A stretch of DNA of 64,000 bases from Laedolimicola ammoniilytica (lineage in GTDB: Bacteria > Bacillota > Clostridia > Lachnospirales > Lachnospiraceae), in contig NZ_JAOQKC010000012.1 in the NCBI RefSeq assembly GCF_025567165.1, positions 44,185-108,184 on the forward strand, given 5' to 3'. Made by a program: the position numbers and the translations under genes. The notes below the pieces were generated by a model, which saw only the letters and a list, made by a program, of their open reading frames with translations, ran no database searches and was not told the DNA's origin. Positions 37,736-46,694 of the stretch are shown here, one piece after another (the stretch's first letter is position 1; each line of letters opens with the position of its first letter).

Positions 37736-39970
37736 ATGGAGAGAAAGAACAGAGTCTGGAGAAGAACTCCCTACCGCCTGATTTGGTATCTGGCTGTGCT
37801 GGCGGGAGCCTTTCTTCTGCTCCAGGGATATCGAAAAATCTATAAAGAGGAGCGGGAGCCCGGAGTTTTTATCGTGGAGGACCAGGCAGAGGCCGGGAAA
37901 GAGCTGACGCTGGACGCGGTACATATTTACAACCGGAACGTGGCGGAATGTGCCTGGTATGTGGACGAAACACAGGTGCAGAGCGGGACGAAGCTTGTCG
38001 GTTACACTCCTTCCGAGGAGGATGTGGAGAAGCTGATCCGGGTACAGGTGACGCTGAAGGATGGAACGGTATACGGGGATTATCGGTACTACAGTGTCCT
38101 GCCGGTATTGTATCTGGAATGTGATACGGCCTATGAAGCGGTGGAAAAAGAGACGGATAGTCCGGTGCAGGTGAGGCTGACCGGGAAGGGCTATACGCCC
38201 ACGGAGCTTTATGATGGCGAGGGTACGATTCATCTGAGGGGCAACAGCACGGCGGAGCTGGATAAGCGCCCCTTCAAGCTGCGGCTCTCGAAAAAGAAAA
38301 CCCTTCTGGGAATGGAGAAGAGCCGTCACTGGGTGCTGCTGGCCAACGCCATTGACGCTACCCTGATGCGGAACGAGCTGGCTAACAACCTGTCGGCAGC
38401 GCTGGGGGCAGACTGCTATATGGATTCCAGACAGGTGACTCTGGTGTACAATGGAAGCTACTGTGGCGTCTATCAGCTCTGCGAGCAGATCCTGATAGCG
38501 GAAAATCGGGTGGGAGTATATAACTGGAAAAATATCTGTGATGAGGCGGCGGAAGAGATTGCCCAAAGCCTGAAAATCGAAGAAAAAGAGAAGGCTCTCT
38601 ATCGGAAAGGCTTTGAGAAAGTGGTGGAGCAGGAGCTGCTTGCGGATTTTTCCTGGATGGACACCGGCGTATTCATTTCCAAAGGGCTGGAGGACTGGAA
38701 CGAGCAGTATGGTACCTCCTATCCGACGGAATTCAGGCTGGCGGATTATATAGACTTTTCGGGACTGCCGGATCCCACGGGCGGTGTCCTGCTAAACATC
38801 GACGCGAGAAATACGGACAGCTCTCTGGAGACGGCCTATCACCTTCCGATTGAATTCGCGGATCCGGTGGCAGGCGCTACGGGAAAAAAATTATATGAAA
38901 ATATCAAAACGCAGCTCCAGACTTTGGAATATGCTTTTCACAGTACGGATTTTACTTATCGGGACGCGGATCCCCATTACCGGGTGACCGATGAGGGATA
39001 CTGCAATTACAGTAATCATTTTGCCCGGGAGGGCGTGGAATACGAAGAAACAGCCTACTCGGATCCGGAGCGGGACGGCAGCCATTACAGCGAGCTGATG
39101 GATCTGAATTCCCTGCTTGAGAATTTCTTGTTGTGTGAGTTTACCATGAACTGGGACGCCATGAAAAACAGCGTCTATTTCTATAAGGATCTGGATGGTC
39201 CCTGGTATCTGGAACCGGCCTGGGATTATGACTGGGGCTGGGGCAACAGCATGTATACGCTGAACACCTGGTACACGGACGAGTGGCAGACCACCAGCGA
39301 TTATTATGCCAATGAGACCTATTATCAGACGGTGCAGTGGAACCGGTATCTGATTCGCGATCCCTATTTTCTGGTGCTGCTCCAGGAAAAGTACCAGGAG
39401 GCCCGGGAAACAATTTTGGAAGAATATGTAAAAGATGGCGGTCTGATCGATCAGTATGCGGAAATGCTGCGCCCGGCCGCGGAAGCCAATGACGCCCGCT
39501 GGGGCGGAAGCATGGGAACCTTTGAGGGGCAGAAGTTTGACGAGGGAGTTCAGGAGCTGAAGCGCTTCATGAAGGAGCGGCTGGCATGGCTGGATCAGCA
39601 GTTTGTATCTGTGGAAACCCTGCGAAAGTCCCTGGGATACTATGTGACCTCGGATGAACTGACGATCTCCAGACCCCGGCAGGACGCCCTGACGGGAACC
39701 GTGACCTTGACGGTACGGACGGAAATCGAGGACTGTAAGTCTGTGTCGCTGCAGGTCAACGGTACCTGGTTCTATACGGAAAGGCTGAAAAACGGGCAAG
39801 CAGCATTCGAGATCCCGGTGGAGGCATTGCGGGGAGCCGGGGAGCGAAACGTGGTGCAGGCCAGACTTCTGGAGGCGGACGGCAGCTACCGGATGAACCC
39901 GGAGGGAACGCAGGGAGGCGATTACGTCAACGCAGTCTCCGCTTACACCTGGTTCACAGGCATCCAATAA
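37736..39970 (+). CDS. CotH kinase family protein, first copy
   Basis: 744 residues. ATG at 37736 has GGAGA five bases upstream, and GTG 37724 is an alternative. An N-terminal membrane anchor (YLAVLAGAFLLLQGY) precedes an extracytoplasmic beta domain (KELTLDAVHIYN). The CotH core follows: IHLRGNSTAELDKRPFKLRL, HWVLLANAIDATLMRNELAN, YCGVYQLCEQI, and the metal-binding WDYDWGWGN. CotH proteins are atypical kinases that phosphorylate coat proteins. The gene is next to cotJ and followed 1 bp later by a paralogue. Confidence 0.88.
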   Translation: MERKNRVWRRTPYRLIWYLAVLAGAFLLLQGYRKIYKEEREPGVFIVEDQAEAGKELTLDAVHIYNRNVAECAWYVDETQVQSGTKLVGYTPSEEDVEKLIRVQVTLKDGTVYGDYRYYSVLPVLYLECDTAYEAVEKETDSPVQVRLTGKGYTPTELYDGEGTIHLRGNSTAELDKRPFKLRLSKKKTLLGMEKSRHWVLLANAIDATLMRNELANNLSAALGADCYMDSRQVTLVYNGSYCGVYQLCEQILIAENRVGVYNWKNICDEAAEEIAQSLKIEEKEKALYRKGFEKVVEQELLADFSWMDTGVFISKGLEDWNEQYGTSYPTEFRLADYIDFSGLPDPTGGVLLNIDARNTDSSLETAYHLPIEFADPVAGATGKKLYENIKTQLQTLEYAFHSTDFTYRDADPHYRVTDEGYCNYSNHFAREGVEYEETAYSDPERDGSHYSELMDLNSLLENFLLCEFTMNWDAMKNSVYFYKDLDGPWYLEPAWDYDWGWGNSMYTLNTWYTDEWQTTSDYYANETYYQTVQWNRYLIRDPYFLVLLQEKYQEARETILEEYVKDGGLIDQYAEMLRPAAEANDARWGGSMGTFEGQKFDEGVQELKRFMKERLAWLDQQFVSVETLRKSLGYYVTSDELTISRPRQDALTGTVTLTVRTEIEDCKSVSLQVNGTWFYTERLKNGQAAFEIPVEALRGAGERNVVQARLLEADGSYRMNPEGTQGGDYVNAVSAYTWFTGIQ

Positions 39971-39971
39971 G

Positions 39972-42203
39972 ATGAGGAAGAAAGAAATGACAGAAAAGAG
40001 CGCACAGGGCAGAAAGCTGCGCATGCTGGCCGGAATGGTGCTGTGCATGCTGGCGATTCTGGCTGGAGTATATGTATATAAAGAACGGGCGGGGGCTTCC
40101 GTGACCATCCGGGATTCCTATGCGGAGATCGGGAAAGAGATGAAGCTGGAGGCCTTTCATTTGATAGGGCGACCGGTGGAAAGCTGCGTCTGGTACGCGG
40201 GGGATGAGGAGGTTCAGAGAACCCGGAGCCTGAAGGGCTATACGCCGCAGTCAGAGGATGTGGAGCATTTTATCCGGGTGGAGGTGACCCTGAAAAACGG
40301 CACTGTGTATTCGGATTCCCGGTATCTGAGCGTCCTGCCGGTGCTGTATCTGAACTGTGATACCGCCTACGACGATATGACCAAGGAGGACACGGCGTCA
40401 GCTTCCATGGTGCTGGAAGGAAGCAGGTATCTGCCGGATCAAACCTACGACGGCCGGGTATCCCTGCATGTGCGGGGCAACAGTACGGGCAGCCTGAAAA
40501 AGAAGCCGTTCAAGGTGAAGCTGGAGAAAAAGACGGCACTGCTGGGCATGGTGGAACAGAAGCACTGGGTACTGCTGGCCAACGCCATTGATTCCACGCT
40601 GCTGCGGGATCAGATTGTCTACGGGATGGCGGCGGAGCTGGGCGCTCAGACCGCTATGGATTCCCGGCAGGTGACATTGATTTATAACGGAGAATACGAG
40701 GGCGTCTATCAGCTCTGCGAGCATGTGCGGGTGGGCGAAAACCGGGTGGACATCTACGACTGGGAAAAGGTGGCGAAAAAGGCCGGGGAGGCCATTGCCG
40801 AACGGCTGATTCTGGAAGAACAGATTCCGGATGAGTACCGGAAACTGTTTGAGGATAAACTAAAGGAAGAACTGCAGGCGGATTTGTCCTGGCTGGATAC
40901 CCGGAGTTTTCATTCGGAGGGAATCGAGGGCTGGAACGAGGCCGAACAGGATACGGTGCAGACAGATTTCGACATGACGGAATTTGTGGATTACAGTGAG
41001 CTGCCCGCGGCCACAGGTGGCGTGCTGGTGGAACTGGACGATAAGGAGAAGATCCGCACTCTGACCACCAATTACGCGGAGCCCTTCTACTTTGTGTCGC
41101 CGGAAGCCGGGGATACCTGGGAAAGCCTGAACAGCTACGTGAAGGAGAGCCTGCAGTCACTGGAATATGCCCTTCACGACACAGACTTCACCTATCATAA
41201 CGACAGTATCCATTATCGGGTGATGAACAACGGAAGCAATCATTACGAAGCAGGAGAATTCGAACGAAAAAATGTAATTTACTGGGAATCTGATTTCCAG
41301 TCGGAGAAAAATGACGGGGTTCACTATTCGGAAATGGCGGACGTGGACTCCATGGTCATCAATTTCCTGACGGCTGAGATCACCATGAACTGGGATTCCA
41401 TGAAGCACAGCCTCTTTCTCTATAAGGATGTGGACGGACTCTGGATCGTGGGTCCCCAGTGGGATTACGACTGGGCCTGGGGCAACAGTATGGCTCAGAA
41501 GGAGACCTGGGTGCCGGACGACTGGCAGACCACAAACGCGTACTTCGCCTACGAGACCTATTACCAGACCGTGCAGTGGAACCGATATCTGATCCGGGAT
41601 CCGTATTTTCTGATGCTGGCTCGGGAAAAATATCTGGAAATCCGGGACACCTATCTGGAGGAACTGATAAAGGAGGGCGGACTGCTGGATCAGTACGTCT
41701 ATGATATCCGCCCGGCGGCATTGGCCAACGATCAGCTCTGGAAGGGCAGTATGGGCACCTACGGCGGCCAGAAATTCGACGAGGGCGTGGAACGGTTGCG
41801 GGAATTCATCGAGCTGCGTCTGGAGTGGCTGGATGAGCAGTTCGCGACACTGGAGAGCTTTCGGACCTCCCTGGGCTACTATGTGACTTCCGATCTGGTA
41901 CAGGTGGCAGAGGTGGATACGGAAAGCGGGGAGGGCTTTACGGAAATCCGGGTGACGACGGAGGATGAGGCCGCGGCTGCCGTGTCAGTCCAGGTCAACG
42001 GATCTCATTTTTACACAGCGGATCTGGAAAACGGAAGTGCCCTGATCCGGGTATCAGACGCGGTTCTGCGGGGAGACGGACAGGAGAATATGGCGCAGGT
42101 TCGCCTGCTGGATAGGGATGGAGCCTATCTGGTAAATGAAGAGGGAAGCACGAAGGGCGAGTATACCAATGGCATTTCCACTTATGTATGCTTTGCGAAA
42201 TGA
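39972..42203 (+). CDS. CotH kinase family protein, second copy
   Basis: 743 residues, paralogue of the previous gene along its whole length. N-terminal anchor MLAGMVLCMLAILAGVYVY, core LHVRGNSTGSLKKKPFKVKL, HWVLLANAIDSTLLRDQI, EGVYQLCEHVR, WDYDWAWGN. Starts one base after the first copy's stop, so the two are co-translated. They have diverged clearly in the middle insert, suggesting different substrates or partners rather than a recent duplication. Confidence 0.88.
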   Translation: MRKKEMTEKSAQGRKLRMLAGMVLCMLAILAGVYVYKERAGASVTIRDSYAEIGKEMKLEAFHLIGRPVESCVWYAGDEEVQRTRSLKGYTPQSEDVEHFIRVEVTLKNGTVYSDSRYLSVLPVLYLNCDTAYDDMTKEDTASASMVLEGSRYLPDQTYDGRVSLHVRGNSTGSLKKKPFKVKLEKKTALLGMVEQKHWVLLANAIDSTLLRDQIVYGMAAELGAQTAMDSRQVTLIYNGEYEGVYQLCEHVRVGENRVDIYDWEKVAKKAGEAIAERLILEEQIPDEYRKLFEDKLKEELQADLSWLDTRSFHSEGIEGWNEAEQDTVQTDFDMTEFVDYSELPAATGGVLVELDDKEKIRTLTTNYAEPFYFVSPEAGDTWESLNSYVKESLQSLEYALHDTDFTYHNDSIHYRVMNNGSNHYEAGEFERKNVIYWESDFQSEKNDGVHYSEMADVDSMVINFLTAEITMNWDSMKHSLFLYKDVDGLWIVGPQWDYDWAWGNSMAQKETWVPDDWQTTNAYFAYETYYQTVQWNRYLIRDPYFLMLAREKYLEIRDTYLEELIKEGGLLDQYVYDIRPAALANDQLWKGSMGTYGGQKFDEGVERLREFIELRLEWLDEQFATLESFRTSLGYYVTSDLVQVAEVDTESGEGFTEIRVTTEDEAAAAVSVQVNGSHFYTADLENGSALIRVSDAVLRGDGQENMAQVRLLDRDGAYLVNEEGSTKGEYTNGISTYVCFAK

Positions 42204-42237
42204 GGATTTTTCAGCAAAGATTTTACGAGTCCTTTTC

Positions 42238-42267
42238 TTGACGGCGCTTCTTCTGCGGTGTTATAAT
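42238..42267 (+). promoter_or_regulatory. Promoter of pyk-mutS-mutL
   Basis: TTGACG (42238-42243), 18 bp, TATAAT (42262-42267). Its expected start point (about 42274) rules out ATG 42279 as the pyk start. Confidence 0.72.
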
Positions 42268-42317
42268 GGGCGGGTAAAATGGAAAAGATAGAGAAGAAAA
42301 CAGGAGTGAAAAGAAGA

Positions 42318-44072
42318 ATGACTAGGACAATGAGAAAAACGAAAATCATCTGTACTCTGGGACCTGCCTCCGAATCCGAAGAAGTGATTCGCGAACTGAT
42401 GCTGGCAGGTATGAATGTAGCAAGACTGAATTTCTCCCATGGAACCCATGAGGAGCAGAGAGGAAAGCTGGAACGGGTAAAGAAGGTCCGGGAAGAGCTG
42501 GGACTGCCCGTGGCGCTGCTTCTGGATACAAAGGGCCCGGAGATCCGGACCGGCGAATTTGAAAAAGGTAAGGTAGAGCTGAAGAAGGGACAGACCTTCG
42601 TGCTGACTACCGAAGATGTGATGGGAAACGAAGGAATGGTATCCATCACTTACAAAAATCTGGTAAAAGATGTAAAAGAAGGAGATTCCATTCTGATCGA
42701 CGACGGTCTGATCGGCCTGAAGGTTACAAAGCTGACCGAGAAGGAGATTATCTGTAACGTAGAAAACGGAGGAACCATTTCCAATAAAAAAGGTATCAAC
42801 GTGCCCGGTGTAGAGCTGAAGATGCCCTTTATCAGCAAAAAAGATAGAGAAGATATTCTTTTCGCCGTGAAGGAGGGCTTTGACTATATTGCTGCGTCCT
42901 TCACCAGAACCGCCGATGACATTCTGGAGATCCGCCGGATTCTGGAGGAGAATAACTGCAATTATATCAAGATCATTGCCAAGGTGGAAAATGATCAGGG
43001 TATTAAAAATGTGGACGAGATCCTGCGGGTAGCCGACGGTGTCATGATTGCCCGCGGCGATATGGGCGTGGAGATTCCGCTGGAGGAAGTGCCGAGCATC
43101 CAGAAGAAGCTGATCCGCAAGGCCTTCGAGACCGGAAAGCCGATCATTACCGCCACTCAGATGCTGGATTCCATGATGAAGAATCCCCGTCCGACCCGTG
43201 CGGAGACATCTGACGTGGCCAATGCCATCTACCAGGGAACCAGCGCCATCATGCTGTCCGGCGAGACTGCTTCCGGCCAGTATCCGGTGGAGGCTCTGAA
43301 GACCATGGTAAAGATTGCCCTGCGTACCGAGGCGGATATCGATTATGACGCCCGGTTCAAGCGCCGGAGCATTGAAGATCGGACCGATATTACGAACGCT
43401 GTTTCCCATGCGACCTGTACCACAGCGGTAGATCTGCATGCGGCGGCGATTATCACCGTTACCAAGTCCGGCCGTACCGTAGGCATGGTAGCGAAGCATC
43501 ATCCGGGCTGCATGATCATTGGTTGTTGTATGGATGATTATGTATGCCGTCAGTTGAATCTGTACTGGGGCGTACAGCCGCTGCTTCTGGCCAAGGAGGA
43601 GGAAGCAGAGGCACTGTTCAACAGCGCTGTAACGGCAGCGGAGGAGGCAGGCCTGGTATCCAGAGGCGATCTGACCGTATTGACTGCAGGCGTACCACTG
43701 GGCGTTACCGGAACGACAAACCTGATCAAGGTTCAGGTAGCAGGAAAAATTCTGGTAAAGGGTAAAGGCTATACCAAGAAAAAGGTCTGCGGCCCCATCT
43801 GTGTGGCAGCCAATGCGGCAGAACTTAAAAAAAGCTTTGTCGCAGGCGATATCGTCGTAGTGCCGGAGACCACCAACGAGATGCTCTCCGAGCTCAAGAG
43901 CGCCAAGGCGGTAATCGCAGAGCAGGGCGGAAGCAATTCCCATGCGGCTATCGTAGGCCTGACCCTGGATATCCCGGTCATCGTCAATGCGACTAACGCG
44001 ACGGAAATACTGAAGAATGGAGCTGTGGTGCAGGTGGACGCGGAGACCGGAACCGTTTCCAGCAACAGCTAG
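42318..44072 (+). CDS. pyk: Pyruvate kinase with C-terminal PEP-utilising domain
   Basis: 584 residues from ATG at 42318 (AGGAG upstream). The kinase core has MRKTKIICTLGPASESEEVI, LNFSHGTHEE, DTKGPEIRTGEF, ARGDMGVEIPLEEVPSIQKK and TATQMLDSMMKNPRPTRAET. An extra C-terminal domain (VVPETTNEMLSELKSAKAVI, EQGGSNSHAAIVG) resembles the mobile domain of PEP-utilising enzymes, as in Bacillus and clostridial enzymes. Makes pyruvate and ATP in glycolysis. First gene of an operon with mutS. Confidence 0.96.
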   Translation: MTRTMRKTKIICTLGPASESEEVIRELMLAGMNVARLNFSHGTHEEQRGKLERVKKVREELGLPVALLLDTKGPEIRTGEFEKGKVELKKGQTFVLTTEDVMGNEGMVSITYKNLVKDVKEGDSILIDDGLIGLKVTKLTEKEIICNVENGGTISNKKGINVPGVELKMPFISKKDREDILFAVKEGFDYIAASFTRTADDILEIRRILEENNCNYIKIIAKVENDQGIKNVDEILRVADGVMIARGDMGVEIPLEEVPSIQKKLIRKAFETGKPIITATQMLDSMMKNPRPTRAETSDVANAIYQGTSAIMLSGETASGQYPVEALKTMVKIALRTEADIDYDARFKRRSIEDRTDITNAVSHATCTTAVDLHAAAIITVTKSGRTVGMVAKHHPGCMIIGCCMDDYVCRQLNLYWGVQPLLLAKEEEAEALFNSAVTAAEEAGLVSRGDLTVLTAGVPLGVTGTTNLIKVQVAGKILVKGKGYTKKKVCGPICVAANAAELKKSFVAGDIVVVPETTNEMLSELKSAKAVIAEQGGSNSHAAIVGLTLDIPVIVNATNATEILKNGAVVQVDAETGTVSSNS

Positions 44073-44083
44073 GAGGAAAATTC

Positions 44084-46690
44084 ATGGCGGAAATGACACC
44101 CATGATGCAGCAGTACCTGAAGACCAAGGAGCAATACAAGGACTGTATATTATTTTATCGTCTGGGCGATTTTTATGAGATGTTCTTTGATGACGCGAAG
44201 ATTGCGTCCAAGGAGCTGGAACTGACATTAACAGGAAAGAGTTGTGGATTGGAGGAACGCGCACCTATGTGTGGCGTTCCTTATCATGCTGTAGAGGGGT
44301 ATCTGAACCGGCTGGTATCCAGAGGCTATAAGGTGGCTATCTGCGAGCAGGTGGAGGATCCGAAGGAAGCCAAAGGGCTGGTGGCCCGGGAAGTAGTGCG
44401 AATCGTAACGCCGGGTACGAACCTGAGTACAGCCGATGAGACGAAGAATAATTATCTGATGTGCATCGTCTATCTGTCCGATCGCTATGGGATCTCCACC
44501 GCGGATATTACCACCGGCGACTATCTGGTGACCGAGGTGGATTCGGAGCGGAAGCTCTTAGATGAGATCAATAAATTTGCCCCTGCGGAAATCATCTGCA
44601 ACGAGGCCTTTTCCATGAGCGGCGTGGACCTGGAGGATCTGAAATTCCGGCTGAATATCGCCCTTTATCCCCTGGAATCCTGGTATTTTGATGATGAATT
44701 ATGTAAAAATACATTGCTGGAGCATTTCAGCACCGCAAGTCTGGCCGGGCTTGGCCTTACGGACTTAAGCTGCGGCATGATTGCGGCGGGCGCATTGCTC
44801 AAATATCTCTACGAGACCCAGAAGCAGCCCCTGACCCATATGACCCACCTTAAGACCTATACCATTGGCAAATACATGATCATCGATAGCTCCAGCCGGA
44901 GAAATCTGGAGCTGACCGAGACCCTGAGGGAAAAGCAGAAGCGCGGCTCCCTTCTGTGGGTGCTGGACAAGACGAAGACGGCCATGGGCGCCAGAACCCT
45001 GCGGACCATGGTGGAGCAGCCCCTCATTGACCGGGCGGAGATCGAGAAACGCCATGCGGCTATCGAGGAGCTGAACCAGCATGTGATTACCCGGGAGGAA
45101 TTAAGGGAGTACTTAAATCCCATCTACGATCTGGAGCGTCTGATTGGACGCATCAGTTATAAGACGGCGAATCCCAGAGACATGATAGCATTCCGGACTT
45201 CCCTGGAAATGCTGCCCCATATTCGCACATTGCTGGAAGATTTTTCCTCTCCATTGCTCTGTGAGCTTCGGGAGGATCTGGATACGTTGACGGATATTCA
45301 GGCTATGATTGAGAGGGCCATTCAGGAGGATCCACCCATCTCCATCCGGGACGGCGATATCATCAAGGACGGCTATCACGAGGATGTGGATCGCTTCCGG
45401 AAGGCCAAGACCGAGGGCAAGAGCTGGCTGGCGAAGCTGGAGGCCCAGGAGCGGGACAAAACCGGTATTAAAAATCTGAAAATCAAGTATAATAAAGTAT
45501 TCGGCTACTATCTGGAGGTCACCAATTCCTATAAGGACATGGTACCGGAGACCTGGATGCGTAAGCAGACCCTGACCAACGCGGAACGCTACATCACGCC
45601 GGAGCTGAAGGAGCTGGAGGATACGATTCTCGGGGCTGAGGAAAAGCTGACAGCCCTGGAATACGGCCTGTTCTGCGAGCTTCGCGACAACATCGCGGCC
45701 CAGGTGCTGCGGATTCAGAAGACGGCCAAGACCGTGGCCCAGGTGGACGTGTTCGCTTCCCTGGCTTTCGTGGCGGAGCGGAACCATTTTGTGCGTCCGA
45801 AGATGAATGAAAAGGGCGTCATCGATATCAAGGGCGGCCGCCATCCGGTGGTGGAGCAGATGATTGACAACGACATGTTCATTCCGAACGATACATATCT
45901 GGATAATAACGCCAACCGGATTTCCATCATCACCGGTCCGAACATGGCCGGAAAATCTACCTACATGCGCCAGGCGGCCCTCATCGTGCTGATGGCCCAG
46001 GTGGGCAGCTTCGTCCCGGCGGACAGCGCGAAGATCGGTATCGTAGACCGGATATTTACCCGTGTGGGAGCTTCCGACGATTTGGCCTCGGGACAGAGTA
46101 CCTTCATGGTGGAAATGACAGAAGTGGCAAATATTTTGCGGAATGCCACAGGCAACAGCCTTCTGATTCTCGATGAAATCGGAAGGGGAACCAGCACTTT
46201 TGACGGCCTGGCCATCGCCTGGGCGGTCATTGAATACATTAGCAATCCGAAGATTCTCGGGGCCAAGACCCTGTTCGCCACCCATTACCATGAGCTGACC
46301 GAGCTGGAAGGCTCCCTGGCTGGGGTCAATAACTATTGCATCGCAGTCAAGGAAAAGGGAGATGATATCGTGTTCCTGCGGAAAATCATTCGGGGCGGTG
46401 CGGATAAGAGCTACGGCATTCAGGTGGCGAAGCTGGCCGGGGTGCCCGATCCGGTTATCGCCCGGGCCAAGGAGCTGGTGGAGGAGTTAAGCGAAGCGGA
46501 TATCTCTCTGAAGCCGAAGGCCCTGCCGGTGGAAATGAGCATGGAGTCCGAGCAGATCTCCCTCTTTGATACGGTGAAGGACGACGATATCATCACCGAG
46601 ATCCGGGACATGGATCTGGGCAATATGACGCCGCTGGATGCACTGAACACCATCTACCGGCTGCAGAACAAGATTAAGAACAGGTGGTGA
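44084..46690 (+). CDS. mutS: DNA mismatch repair protein MutS
   Basis: 868 residues, full length. Mismatch-recognition domain MMQQYLKTKEQYKDCILFYR and LGDFYEMFFDDA (Phe-x-Glu), core/lever helices, ATPase with ITGPNMAGKSTYMRQAAL (Walker A), LILDEIGRGTSTFDGLAIAW (Walker B/signature) and FATHYHELTELE. Starts 11 bp after pyk and is followed by mutL 4 bp later. Confidence 0.98.
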   Translation: MAEMTPMMQQYLKTKEQYKDCILFYRLGDFYEMFFDDAKIASKELELTLTGKSCGLEERAPMCGVPYHAVEGYLNRLVSRGYKVAICEQVEDPKEAKGLVAREVVRIVTPGTNLSTADETKNNYLMCIVYLSDRYGISTADITTGDYLVTEVDSERKLLDEINKFAPAEIICNEAFSMSGVDLEDLKFRLNIALYPLESWYFDDELCKNTLLEHFSTASLAGLGLTDLSCGMIAAGALLKYLYETQKQPLTHMTHLKTYTIGKYMIIDSSSRRNLELTETLREKQKRGSLLWVLDKTKTAMGARTLRTMVEQPLIDRAEIEKRHAAIEELNQHVITREELREYLNPIYDLERLIGRISYKTANPRDMIAFRTSLEMLPHIRTLLEDFSSPLLCELREDLDTLTDIQAMIERAIQEDPPISIRDGDIIKDGYHEDVDRFRKAKTEGKSWLAKLEAQERDKTGIKNLKIKYNKVFGYYLEVTNSYKDMVPETWMRKQTLTNAERYITPELKELEDTILGAEEKLTALEYGLFCELRDNIAAQVLRIQKTAKTVAQVDVFASLAFVAERNHFVRPKMNEKGVIDIKGGRHPVVEQMIDNDMFIPNDTYLDNNANRISIITGPNMAGKSTYMRQAALIVLMAQVGSFVPADSAKIGIVDRIFTRVGASDDLASGQSTFMVEMTEVANILRNATGNSLLILDEIGRGTSTFDGLAIAWAVIEYISNPKILGAKTLFATHYHELTELEGSLAGVNNYCIAVKEKGDDIVFLRKIIRGGADKSYGIQVAKLAGVPDPVIARAKELVEELSEADISLKPKALPVEMSMESEQISLFDTVKDDDIITEIRDMDLGNMTPLDALNTIYRLQNKIKNRW

Positions 46691-46694
46691 TCGG

